DNA of 64,000 nt from Chitinophaga agri (lineage in GTDB: Bacteria; Bacteroidota; Bacteroidia; Chitinophagales; Chitinophagaceae): the NCBI RefSeq assembly GCF_010093065.1, contig NZ_CP048113.1:7024001-7088000 (forward strand), in the 5' to 3' direction. Both the position numbers and the translations under genes were made by a program. The notes below the pieces were generated by a model. The model ran no database searches. It was not told the DNA's origin and saw only the letters and a list, made by a program, of their open reading frames with translations. Below, in pieces: positions 57,101 through 63,646 of this stretch (positions are counted from its first letter, which is position 1; the number at the start of each line of letters is the position of its first letter).

Positions 57101-58389
57101 TGCCTGATGGTAATATCGATTTCATGGGCAGGATAGATGAGCAGGTGAAGATCAGGGGATATCGTGTAGAGCCAGGCGAAATTGAACAGGTGTTATTACA
57201 GAGCGGCCTGGTACAGCAGGCGGTGATACAGGTGACCGGTGAAGCGGCAGGAAAGCGCTTAATAGCATATGTCTCTGGTGTAGCGCATACCAGCAGTGTA
57301 CAGATAACAGACTACCTGTCACAGCGCCTGCCCGATTACATGGTGCCGTCAGCAATAGTAGTGTTGGAAACAATGCCACTGACTACGAATGGTAAGATAG
57401 ACCGCCGGGCATTGCAGGCCCCGGAACAGCTATCGGCCGTACAGTATGACCCGCCACAGACGCCTTTGCAAGAGCAGCTGTGTGCCTTATTCGGTGCAGT
57501 ACTGGATCTTCCTGCAGATAAGATCAGTATCCGGGATGATTTCTTCCGGATAGGTGGTAATAGTATCCAGGCCATGCAGCTGCTTAACAGGATCAACCGG
57601 CAGTTTGATGCGCGGCTCAGGGTACTGGATGTGTACCTGGCAAAGACGGTTGCCCGGCTGGCTGTGGCTATTACAGAGAAGAAGACACAGCAGCATATAG
57701 TCAAACTGAACAGTGCGGAGCATAAACCACCCCTCTTCATGATCCATTCCGGCAGGGGCGGGGCGGAAGTATATACCTCACTGGCGGAGCAGCTCCATAC
57801 GGATTATACCTGTTACGGAGTTGAGCCTTACAATAAATACCATCAGCCGCCATTGTTGCAGCTGAATTCACTCGCCGCTCAGTATTTGCAATATATAGAC
57901 GCATTACAGCCTCCGGAATACGTTTTCGCCGGATGGTCGCTCGGCGGACAGATAGCGCTTGAAATCGCCTGTATACTCGAAGCAAGGGGTGTTAATAACA
58001 TCCGGGTCCTGCTGCTGGACACCGTGCTCCCTGATGGAGATGAGCAGCTGGCCGGACTGACCAGTGCCCTGGTGAATGTCAGTGAGCTGCCGGATACCTA
58101 TGACGCTGGCGTACTACAGCTGGGAAAGCAGCCACTTTCTGCAAAGCTGTACCATACCAGGGTGACCCTGCTGAAAGCGATGCAAAAGCCGGATTATCTG
58201 CTGTCCGATCCTTACGCGCCGGCACATGCATTGTCCGATCATATTATTGCATTACCGGATAATAACGTGGGCCAGGTGATAGCCGATCCCGCAAACCTCA
58301 GCGTAATAGTAGCCGCGCATCTGCATCACGATAATATTTTAAGTGATGAAGCCTGTATCATTGACCTGTTACGGCGGATACACCAATAA
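51127..58389 (+). CDS. NRPS protein 4: docking-C-A-T-C-A-T-TE (modules 9-10), terminating enzyme
   Basis: 2420 residues. I use the ATG at 51127 (MQTDFSKAI), which aligns with the start of protein 2 (MNIDFSKAI), rather than an upstream in-frame TTG. A TubC-type docking domain (about 1-60) is followed by an LCL-like C domain (HHIAADG about 212). Module 9 A domain (about 535-1020): D-A-I-G-M-G-G-T-F, GGDSI carrier (about 1071). C at YPMSDIQ about 1152 (HHAMLDG about 1284). Module 10 A domain (about 1608-2090): D-A-E-G-V-G-E-V-V, with two Glu that suggest a basic substrate; carrier 'FFRIGGNSI' (about 2141). The thioesterase occupies about 2196-2420 with GWSLGG (Ser about 2271), an Asp in 'LLLDTVLP' and a C-terminal His in 'HLHHDNI'. 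It releases the product by hydrolysis or cyclisation; which one cannot be told. No docking tail. Confidence 0.93.
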   Translation: MQTDFSKAINVLSNARKSGVEVYLEENKIKVKVKKDVLIDQSLMAEIRQYKEEISDFLKYDLEDRRSVNTAIQRSPVLPGERIPLSYGQEALWIIDQLDGSKQYQILIPLRLKGVPDKDALEDALREIVNRHEVLRTVIRQESSSPFQSVIQADDWRMVLQAAPELADSPAALQDKIQRIFNEPYDLSADYMLKAHLLSLAEDDHVLVLSMHHIAADGWSLSVIVRELAELYDARIHQRFSSLSPLPIQYADFAIWQRQQQANGHWQQKTSFWKNYLQDVTRLELPLDFKRPPVQSSNGRIAWFDINRELAAGLSALSYEQHTTLFMTMLAAFNVLLHRYTGQTDISVGTAIAGRTSSELESLIGFFANTIVLRNDLQGNPEFLTLLAQVKKNTLNAYGHQDLPFEKIVEAAGQQHDRSGNPLVQVLFNVQNMPEVPALKLGDLLLTMEQMERDTAQFDLNISVVAKQDGLMISVEYCTDLFLPESIEQLFRHYIILLADIVKRPAVRIDELSLLNQEEQRKLQRWNMQPALTYPSEKTVGELFSEQALTNHAAAALLYEDTVLSYEELEAASNQLATYLVQSGVAPESLIPVCIDRSADLIITLLGILKAGAAFVPLDPRYPQQRIAQMLSETNYTVAITSSEYRELFDSDAQILTLEASQPILGLMPSTPLPVRVTADSLAYVMYTSGSTGRPKGVMVTHRNIVSLAVGSGFLDWSADDVLLSTGSPSFDASTIEYWGTLLNGVTLVLAHEERLLDSVQLKEEIIARRVTRMWFTAGWLHQLIDMDISIFGSLKTVMAGGEKLSETHISRLRAAYPDLKIINGYGPTENTTFSLTYTVPGAIAGQPIPIGYPLSNRTAYVLNNRLEQQPVGVPGELYVGGAGLSKGYLGQPELTAARFITHPATGERLYRTGDLARLLSNGSIAYLGRTDDQVKLRGFRIELGEIEGVLQESGYCSRAVVVVRGDGSNRRLVAYVVPTPGYEESVLLSYLEARLPGYMIPSALITMEVLPLTKNGKVDKQALPDPEEGQLHAKGYVAPRDATEVQVAGIWQEALQVDRVGVHDDFFRLGGDSIIAIGVVSRLRQLLNRNVRLYDLYQLPTVAQLSAALPAMPFLPEEGDAMHQQVERELAALREEILAHRDDAADIADIYPMSDIQSGMVYASLLHPGEGIYHDQFAHVLPADLNTALFEKAFGLLVEKHTILRTAFDMHAHRNGVQIVYQQLPVNFMHIDKHELTIHSAAPFVQAYLEQQRRHPVDVARGPLWRGTLIRLSDWYIFVFEFHHAMLDGWSVAHLNTELNNIYLRLKANEEVSDLLTPLKCTYRHFIVDSLVEKRSGAHTRFWQQQMDGYRRLQLFSAVPEQRKYIHTYDADYWRQLKQRCDEDKLSVKSLFLGAFLFLTGMLTHEDEMTIGLTTNCRPVREDGDRLLGCFLNTVPFRVSKAAKDTSWKHYFHGIEEKLKAIKENENLTLPEIARVNNELSTDENPFFDILFNFTNFYIYDTISPGLFTAGHAAETAAGPGPGNDRTNTYLDFDVSITGNVLTVIYSQNRQLLSGKTLEELHTWLDAILDCYLHHYNDTVDVSKVLSPAAVTDLLIALNQTNADYDRSATLVSLFEAQAARTPMAVAAIDDNRQLTYEDLDQQAGKVARYLREKGVSREMCVPLYAGRSVMTVVGILGILKAGAAYVPVDPDAPAERVKGILKETGAVLMLHTDKDQEVASLAADCKVIDVATAITVSTLQQSASPEINATDLAYVIYTSGSTGAPKGVMVEHCSVVNMLTDRKRTFAINGNDRVLIAASFTFDASVEQLFLALTSGAAVFVPKKEALLDPHTFHHLLSAQQITHLDITPGLLKNILPLPEEHYLRTIVAGGEECPVWLPAQLPSGITLYNEYGPTETTVVAVAYECPKGEVAHKRIPVGRPIANTRLLIVDRKGHLLPRGIPGELCIGGAGVSRGYLNQQALTEERFVRVKYGELYEGVVYHTGDLVRWLPDGNIDFMGRIDEQVKIRGYRVEPGEIEQVLLQSGLVQQAVIQVTGEAAGKRLIAYVSGVAHTSSVQITDYLSQRLPDYMVPSAIVVLETMPLTTNGKIDRRALQAPEQLSAVQYDPPQTPLQEQLCALFGAVLDLPADKISIRDDFFRIGGNSIQAMQLLNRINRQFDARLRVLDVYLAKTVARLAVAITEKKTQQHIVKLNSAEHKPPLFMIHSGRGGAEVYTSLAEQLHTDYTCYGVEPYNKYHQPPLLQLNSLAAQYLQYIDALQPPEYVFAGWSLGGQIALEIACILEARGVNNIRVLLLDTVLPDGDEQLAGLTSALVNVSELPDTYDAGVLQLGKQPLSAKLYHTRVTLLKAMQKPDYLLSDPYAPAHALSDHIIALPDNNVGQVIADPANLSVIVAAHLHHDNILSDEACIIDLLRRIHQ

Positions 58390-58393
58390 TATG

Positions 58394-58424
58394 AACAGCG
58401 CAGTGCCCCCGGTACTGCGCTGTT
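58394..58424 (+). terminator. Hairpin ending the NRPS operon
   Basis: A perfect 11-bp stem AACAGCGCAGT/ACTGCGCTGTT with a 9-nt loop starts 5 bp after the NRPS stop codon. No T-run follows, but the position and stability fit the end of the transcript. Confidence 0.7.
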
Positions 58425-58482
58425 GTACCAAACCGGATACAACAAATACCAACCTGGCTACACCCGCCCCTTACATACCTGC

Positions 58483-58490
58483 CATCTTTG
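58483..58490 (+). promoter_or_regulatory. Possible -7 box (CATCTTTG) for the SDR gene
   Basis: One mismatch to TAnnTTTG, followed by CA as is common at such sites, 20 bp upstream of the SDR start codon. Confidence 0.35.
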
Positions 58491-58509
58491 CAGTATAAAA
58501 TATGTAAAG

Positions 58510-59322
58510 ATGAAAACAATACTGATCACCGGCGCTTCCTCCGGACTGGGTAAGACGACCGCAAAACTATTCTCCTCCAAAGGCTGGCGGGTTATCGCTA
58601 CAATGCGTCGTCCGGAGCAGGAAACGGAGCTGCACCAGTTACCTCATATCCTGGTGAAAGCACTCGACGTAACCGATGCGGCACAGACCGAAGCCCTGAT
58701 CACTGATGTGATGCGCCAATACGATGTGGATGTCGTACTTAACAATGCCGGCTACGGACTGATTGGCCCCCTTGAAACCGTTACAGACGAACAGCTCTCC
58801 CGTCAGTTTGAGACCAATGTACTGGGTGTTATCCGCCTTACCCGTGCCTGTATACCCTATTTCAGAGAAAAGAGACGCGGATTGTTCATTACCACTACCT
58901 CTATCGCCGGACTGATTGGCCTGCCGTTAACTGCTATTTATTGTGCCACCAAGTGGGCGATTGAAGGCTGGACAGAAGGTATGGCCTTTGAACTCAACCA
59001 ACTGGGTATAGGTATCAAGACCGTAGCCCCCGGGGGTATAAAAACGGATTTTGCGGGTCGTTCCCTGGATACCACGATACATCCTGCCTACAATGACATG
59101 CAGGAAAAGCTGTATGGTGGTTTCGATCCTGAGACATTTACCCCTGCTGAGATCATTGCTGCAACTGTCTATGAAGCAGCAACTGACGGGAAGGACCAGC
59201 TGCGTTATATAGCGGGCGAAGATGCTAAAGCCTCGTATGCCCGCCGACTAGCCATCGGTAATGAAGCCTTTCAAAAAGAGATCGCCCAGCTTTATTTTGG
59301 TAGCCTCAGCAAACCCGCCTGA
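58510..59322 (+). CDS. Short-chain dehydrogenase/reductase
   Basis: A 270-residue classical SDR. The start at 58510 (MKTILITGASSGLGK) places the cofactor motif TGxxxGxG at residues 7-13, as usual; the 29 upstream in-frame codons belong to the terminator region. It has the 'NNAGYG' motif, a catalytic Ser in 'TTTSIAG', and Y144-x3-K148 in 'YCATKW'. It uses NAD(P)H to reduce or oxidise a small carbonyl or alcohol. In Bacteroidota such SDR genes are often paired with an AraC regulator, as here (59380). It is separated from the NRPS operon by a hairpin and its own promoter-like element, so a role in the peptide pathway is unproven. Confidence 0.92.
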   Translation: MKTILITGASSGLGKTTAKLFSSKGWRVIATMRRPEQETELHQLPHILVKALDVTDAAQTEALITDVMRQYDVDVVLNNAGYGLIGPLETVTDEQLSRQFETNVLGVIRLTRACIPYFREKRRGLFITTTSIAGLIGLPLTAIYCATKWAIEGWTEGMAFELNQLGIGIKTVAPGGIKTDFAGRSLDTTIHPAYNDMQEKLYGGFDPETFTPAEIIAATVYEAATDGKDQLRYIAGEDAKASYARRLAIGNEAFQKEIAQLYFGSLSKPA

Positions 59323-59332
59323 TATTCCTGCT

Positions 59333-59364
59333 AAAAGTGAGGGCAAAGCAATTCCCTCACTTTT
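59333..59364. terminator. Bidirectional hairpin between SDR and AraC genes
   Basis: A perfect 11-bp stem AAAAGTGAGGG/CCCTCACTTTT with a 10-nt loop, T-rich on the distal side on either strand. It starts 11 bp after the SDR stop. Confidence 0.85.
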
Positions 59365-59379
59365 AAATAAATTCGCACT

Positions 59380-60294
59380 ATGGAACAGAAAAAGTCTCCA
59401 CATATCTTCCATTCCGTATCTGAGCTGCACAGCGCTTTAGGGCTTCCTGCACCACAGCACCCGTTGCTGAGCATTGCTGATTATGCACAGATCACGGCGG
59501 ATGTAACCGCATTATCCAAAGGACTGGTACTGAATTTCTATAAGATCTCCTTCAAGTTCAACTTTAAGGGAAGGTTCAAATATGGTCAGCAGTACTATGA
59601 CTTTGATGAAGGGGGATTAAGCTTTTCTGCGCCTATGCAGGTCATCTCCGCTGCAGAGGAAGAAGCAGATTACAGCGGATTGACCTTACTGATCCATCCT
59701 GATTTCCTCCGGAACTATCCCATCGCAAAAACCATCCGGAACTATGGCTTCTTTGATTATGCGGTCAATGAAGCACTCTTCTTATCTGAACAGGAAAAAG
59801 CGGTCATTACAGGCATTTTTGAAAGCATACAACGGGAACTGCAATCTTCTATAGACCACTTCAGCCAGGATATTATCATCTCCCAGATAGAGCAACTACT
59901 CAACTACAGCAACCGTTTCTATAACCGGCAGTTTATCACCAGGAAGGCGGCCCATAACGACCATCTTGCCGCTTTAGATCAGTTGCTGAATGATTATTTC
60001 AATAACAACACCGCCCTGTTTAACGGTATGCCGGGCGTAGAGATGATTGCCGGTCAACTCGGTGTATCCCAGCGGTACCTCAGTGATATGCTGCGTTCCC
60101 TGGTGGGATTAAATACCCAGCAATATCTGCAAACCTGGATGATCAGCAAGGCGAAGGAACTATTAAGCACCACTTCCCTGACAATCGGCGAGATCGCGTA
60201 TCAGCTTGGTTTTGAATATCCGCAATCCTTTAATAAGTTCTTCAGGAAACAGACTGCCCAGTCGCCCCGGGACTTCCGTAATTCCTTTAATTAA
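59380..60294 (+). CDS. AraC-family transcriptional regulator
   Basis: A 304-residue regulator with an N-terminal cupin-like sensing domain (about 1-180) and a C-terminal pair of helix-turn-helix motifs. The first includes 'GVEMIAGQLGVSQRYLSDMLRSLVGLNTQQYLQTW'. The second is 'TIGEIAYQLGFEYPQSFNKFFRKQTAQSPRDFR', which holds the conserved AraC GF..xxxFxxxFRxxxxxSPxxFR pattern. Probably it regulates the neighbouring SDR gene; it could also act on the NRPS operon, but no site was identified. Confidence 0.92.
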   Translation: MEQKKSPHIFHSVSELHSALGLPAPQHPLLSIADYAQITADVTALSKGLVLNFYKISFKFNFKGRFKYGQQYYDFDEGGLSFSAPMQVISAAEEEADYSGLTLLIHPDFLRNYPIAKTIRNYGFFDYAVNEALFLSEQEKAVITGIFESIQRELQSSIDHFSQDIIISQIEQLLNYSNRFYNRQFITRKAAHNDHLAALDQLLNDYFNNNTALFNGMPGVEMIAGQLGVSQRYLSDMLRSLVGLNTQQYLQTWMISKAKELLSTTSLTIGEIAYQLGFEYPQSFNKFFRKQTAQSPRDFRNSFN

Positions 60295-60313
60295 GTCATT
60301 TCATCTCCGAAAA

Positions 60314-60365
60314 TGTACATTTCACACCATTTGCCGGCGGTTCGCCGCTCCTAATGTGTACATTT
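60314..60365. promoter_or_regulatory. Repeated TGTACATTT sites before the histidine kinase gene
   Basis: The 9-mer TGTACATTT occurs at 60314-60322 and again at 60357-60365, 43 bp apart, flanking a short GC-rich hairpin (CGGCG/CGCCG near 60335-60347). The second copy overlaps a TACATTTG (TAnnTTTG) at 60359-60366 that abuts the start codon. This may be a binding site for an autoregulating LytTR or other dimeric protein; unproven. Confidence 0.35.
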
Positions 60366-60369
60366 GCAT

Positions 60370-61398
60370 ATGTTTAAGTCATACCACTTAAAATGGTGTT
60401 TTATCCTCATCGGCATACTCGTGGGAGGTACGATCCTAGGGAGGTCAGGGGAAGTGAGGTCCTGGAGTGCCAGTCAGATAATCGGACATATTATATCTGT
60501 TACATTCCTTATACTCTCCTGCTGGCTGGTACATTGTTTTTTCAGAAACGCCAGATTACCGTTACCCAATAAGATCAGGATTGTACTAAGTATGGCTACA
60601 GGTACACTGGTTGCACTGACCATCATTTATTACTATGACCTGTATGTGCCCTCCAGGTTTTTGCCACCCCGTGATATTCAGGTAGATGAGAGCTTCGACT
60701 ATTTTTTAAGAAGATTTGTTGCGGGTTTTTTTGTTAACATGATCTGTTATATCGTGTTTAACATCATCTATACGAATAACATACTACAGAAGACGCAGCT
60801 GGAATATGAACAGCTGAAACAGGCGCACCTGCGTGCGCAGTTAATATCCCTGCAACAGCAGATCAGTCCTCACTTTCTTTTCAACTCACTGAGCACATTA
60901 AAGAACATGGCCGGAGAACCGGATACAAAGAAGTTCGTTGTGCAGCTCGCCCATGTTTACCGCTACCTGTTGAATTACAATGAACATCATGTGACCGCTC
61001 TTTCTGAAGAACTGTCGTTCATTCATTCGTATCTATACATCCTTCATCAGCGGTTTGAGACGGCTTTAAATGTAAGGATCGACATCCCTGACCGCTACCT
61101 CAGCCGCCTCATTCCGCCGCTGTCATTGCAGCTGCTCGTGGAAAATGCCATTAAACACAATGTATTATCTCCGGAAGCGCCATTGAATATCTATATTTCC
61201 GTCAATAGTCAAAATGAACTGGAGGTAGCTAATACCTACCGGCCGAAAAAAACAACAGAAGAGAGCACCGGACTGGGATTACAAAATATTAAAGACAGGT
61301 ATCAGCTGCTCTTTAACAGTGAAGTCAGCGTAAATAATACACCGGAAACATTTACAGTCAGTTTACCTTTAATCCGCAATGAACGTAATCATAATTGA
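60370..61398 (+). CDS. LytS/YehU-type sensor histidine kinase
   Basis: A 342-residue inner-membrane kinase starting at the ATG at 60370 (a TTG two codons upstream is a less likely start). Four predicted membrane helices occupy about residues 8-140, with no large periplasmic domain. The cytosolic part has the His_kinase domain with phospho-acceptor H168 in 'ISPHFLFNSL', the N-box 'LVENAIKHN' (N259) and a G-box 'TGLGLQNIKDRY' (about 300). It overlaps the response regulator gene by 20 bp, so the two form a two-component system with translational coupling. Confidence 0.93.
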   Translation: MFKSYHLKWCFILIGILVGGTILGRSGEVRSWSASQIIGHIISVTFLILSCWLVHCFFRNARLPLPNKIRIVLSMATGTLVALTIIYYYDLYVPSRFLPPRDIQVDESFDYFLRRFVAGFFVNMICYIVFNIIYTNNILQKTQLEYEQLKQAHLRAQLISLQQQISPHFLFNSLSTLKNMAGEPDTKKFVVQLAHVYRYLLNYNEHHVTALSEELSFIHSYLYILHQRFETALNVRIDIPDRYLSRLIPPLSLQLLVENAIKHNVLSPEAPLNIYISVNSQNELEVANTYRPKKTTEESTGLGLQNIKDRYQLLFNSEVSVNNTPETFTVSLPLIRNERNHN

Positions 61399-62134
61399 AG
61401 ACGAACGCCGGACAGCCAATGAATTGAAGTCAATGCTGGAAAACGTCGATCCTGAGATCGATGTGACGGCTATCCTGCCTTCCGTGGCGACGGCTATCAC
61501 CTGGTTCAGGGAAAACCCTGCGCCCGATCTTATCTTTTCGGATATTCAGTTAGGCGATGGACTGAGCTTCGATATCTTCAAGGAAGTGCAGATCAATGCG
61601 CCCATCATTTTTTCTACGGCCTTTGACCAGTATGCGATCAATGCGTTCGAATCAAACAGTATCGACTACCTGCTGAAACCTATTGATGAAAGTATGCTGG
61701 AGCGTAGTCTGCAGAAGTACGACCGTGTCCGGGAACACTTCTCCGCCGGTGCCTACGCTACTAGTTTAAATAAGGCTGTCAGCCAGTTAGATAACTACAA
61801 ACAGTCCATTCTAATTCACTACCGGGAAAAGATCGTTCCCGTGAAAGTCGCTAATATTTCATTCGTATATACTTCGGGTGGTGTTGTAAGACTCTACAGT
61901 ACCGAAGGACCTGAATACACAGTACAGTACACCATCGAACAACTGGAAGAAATGCTGAACCCACAGTTTTTCTTCAAAGCGAACCGTCAGTTTATCATCA
62001 ACAGGAACGTTGTACAGGATATTGAACACTACTTCAATCGCAGACTCGTTGTCAAAACTACCTGTAAGACACCCGATAAGATCATTATCAGCCGCCTGAA
62101 AGCACAGGATTTTCTCCGCTGGATGGAGCAGTGA
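61379..62134 (+). CDS. LytTR-family response regulator
   Basis: A 251-residue regulator. The receiver domain (1-120) has the acidic pair in 'IIEDER', phospho-acceptor D55 in 'LIFSDIQLGDG', and K100 in 'DYLLKPID'. The C-terminal LytTR DNA-binding domain (about 145-245) includes 'IPVKVANISFVYTSGG'-like strands and 'FFKANRQFIINRNVVQDIE'. It overlaps the kinase gene by 20 bp and is followed by a TolC/adaptor efflux operon that it may control. Confidence 0.93.
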   Translation: MNVIIIEDERRTANELKSMLENVDPEIDVTAILPSVATAITWFRENPAPDLIFSDIQLGDGLSFDIFKEVQINAPIIFSTAFDQYAINAFESNSIDYLLKPIDESMLERSLQKYDRVREHFSAGAYATSLNKAVSQLDNYKQSILIHYREKIVPVKVANISFVYTSGGVVRLYSTEGPEYTVQYTIEQLEEMLNPQFFFKANRQFIINRNVVQDIEHYFNRRLVVKTTCKTPDKIIISRLKAQDFLRWMEQ

Positions 62135-62230
62135 GTTCCCTCTCTGGCATTTCGTTTGTGTTTTTGATCATTTCATCACCCCATATGTCTCTCTCATAGT
62201 AATAAAGGGAAAGAGGATAACGGGATCATC

Positions 62231-62238
62231 TAGCTTTG
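62231..62238 (+). promoter_or_regulatory. Putative -7 box (TAGCTTTG) for the efflux operon
   Basis: A full match to TAnnTTTG in the 166-bp gap, 62 bp upstream of the TolC-like start codon. No clear -33 element. Confidence 0.45.
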
Positions 62239-62300
62239 CTGGCAATTACTGACTGGCCGCCTCTTATAGCGGCCGGACAGGGCTTTATGCAGTTTAATAT

Positions 62301-63638
62301 ATGAGTAAAAGACTATTAATTACGGCACTTACGTTACTACCATCCTGGCTATTCGGGCAATCGGTCTGGACACTACGTAGCTGCATCGAGTACGGTATAA
62401 AGAACAACCGTAACAGTGTGATCTACGACAACGAAAAGAAAGCAGCTGACGCGCAGGCGAAGGAAGCGCTCGCCGCCTATCTGCCCGCTGTCAGCCTGAA
62501 TGGTACCCTGGACGACAACCTGAAAGTACAGCAAACAGTCATCCCGGCAGGGGTGTTCGGCCCTGAGGATATCCGTGTCGCATTCACTAAGAAGTTCAAT
62601 ACCAATGGGTCGGCGCAGCTGGATCAGACCATTTACGATCAGTCCCTGATCATCGGCCTGAAAGCCAATAAGTTCAATAAGCAACAGGCAGCGCTTAACC
62701 AGAGAAAGAGCGAAGAGACGATCATCTACAACATCACCAATGCGTATTACCAGATCTTCATTTACAGGGAGCAACTCGGTATGCTGAGGACCAATCTGGA
62801 GAAATACCAGCAGCAGATGAACGTTACCTCACAGCGTGTAAATAAGGGGACAACCCTGCAAAAGGAACTGGACAAGGTAACTGTTGACTATAACAATACG
62901 ATGTCTCAGATCGTGGTGTCAGAAAGTAATATCACGCTCTCGGAGAACCAGCTGAAGTATGAAATGGGATATCCTATCAAAGATCCGTTGACCGTAGATA
63001 GTGCCGCCGTAGCAGGCAATCTGCATGTAGTGGCACCGGCACTGGCGGAAAATAATATCTTTTCGGCCCACACCCGTACAGACTATCAGTTGTCACAGGT
63101 CAACGCCGCACTCCTGGATATCGACCAGCGACGTATCAAAGCAGGGATCTATCCACGTCTGACTGCCTACGCACGTTATGGTGCTGTTGGTTTTGGTGAT
63201 AATCTGGGGCAGTCCTTCTCTACCATGAGCAGCTACGCCGCTGTCGGATTGAAACTCAGCTTCCCTTTACTGGATTTCTTTAAGCGGAATGCCCAGTACA
63301 CCCAGGCAAAATACAAACAGCTGAATGCCGTGGAACAGCTGAAACTGGATGAAGGTAAATATCAGCTGGAATATGAGAACGCCAAAACGAAGTTGCTGAA
63401 GGAACAAAGTAACGTCGAGAATAATAAACGAAATATAGATCTCGCGAAGTCTGTATTTGATGTGACCAACCTGCAGTACGAAAAAGGTACAACAGATATG
63501 ACCGACTGGATCAATGCACAGAATTCAGTAAAGGAAGCGCAGAACAACTATCTCAATTCACTTTATAACCTCATTCTCGCCAGACTTGAACTGGAGAAGA
63601 CAGCAGGTACCTTAAAGACTTTTTATACCGCTTTATAA
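62301..63638 (+). CDS. TolC-family outer-membrane efflux protein
   Basis: A 445-residue trimeric outer-membrane channel component. A signal peptide spans about 1-19 (ending LFGQ), followed by 'WTLRSCIEYGIKNN', the usual start of the OEP repeat. Two repeats of long amphipathic helices separated by short beta strands are recognisable ('KAADAQAKEALAAYLPAVSL' and 'QRRIKAGIYPRLTAYARYG', then 'YENAKTKLLKEQSNVENNKRNIDLAKS'). It works with the adaptor 8 bp downstream, and presumably an inner-membrane pump beyond the window, to export substrates. Confidence 0.93.
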   Translation: MSKRLLITALTLLPSWLFGQSVWTLRSCIEYGIKNNRNSVIYDNEKKAADAQAKEALAAYLPAVSLNGTLDDNLKVQQTVIPAGVFGPEDIRVAFTKKFNTNGSAQLDQTIYDQSLIIGLKANKFNKQQAALNQRKSEETIIYNITNAYYQIFIYREQLGMLRTNLEKYQQQMNVTSQRVNKGTTLQKELDKVTVDYNNTMSQIVVSESNITLSENQLKYEMGYPIKDPLTVDSAAVAGNLHVVAPALAENNIFSAHTRTDYQLSQVNAALLDIDQRRIKAGIYPRLTAYARYGAVGFGDNLGQSFSTMSSYAAVGLKLSFPLLDFFKRNAQYTQAKYKQLNAVEQLKLDEGKYQLEYENAKTKLLKEQSNVENNKRNIDLAKSVFDVTNLQYEKGTTDMTDWINAQNSVKEAQNNYLNSLYNLILARLELEKTAGTLKTFYTAL

Positions 63639-63646
63639 ATCAGCAC

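Noticed and set aside
24974..58389. Epimerisation, ketosynthase or methyltransferase domains within the NRPS proteins
   Set aside because: I checked each inter-domain stretch for E-domain features (a second HHxxxDG after a carrier, EGHGRE-like motif), KS cysteine motifs and SAM motifs and found none.
58423..58509. Upstream extension of the SDR from a TTG
   Set aside because: It would begin inside the NRPS terminator hairpin and place 29 extra residues before the Rossmann motif.
60359..60366. TACATTTG as the promoter of the histidine kinase
   Set aside because: It matches the -7 consensus but lies only 3 bp before the ATG, and the nearest TTTG is 25 bp upstream, so the start would fall at or after the start codon. 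It is kept only as part of a repeat site.
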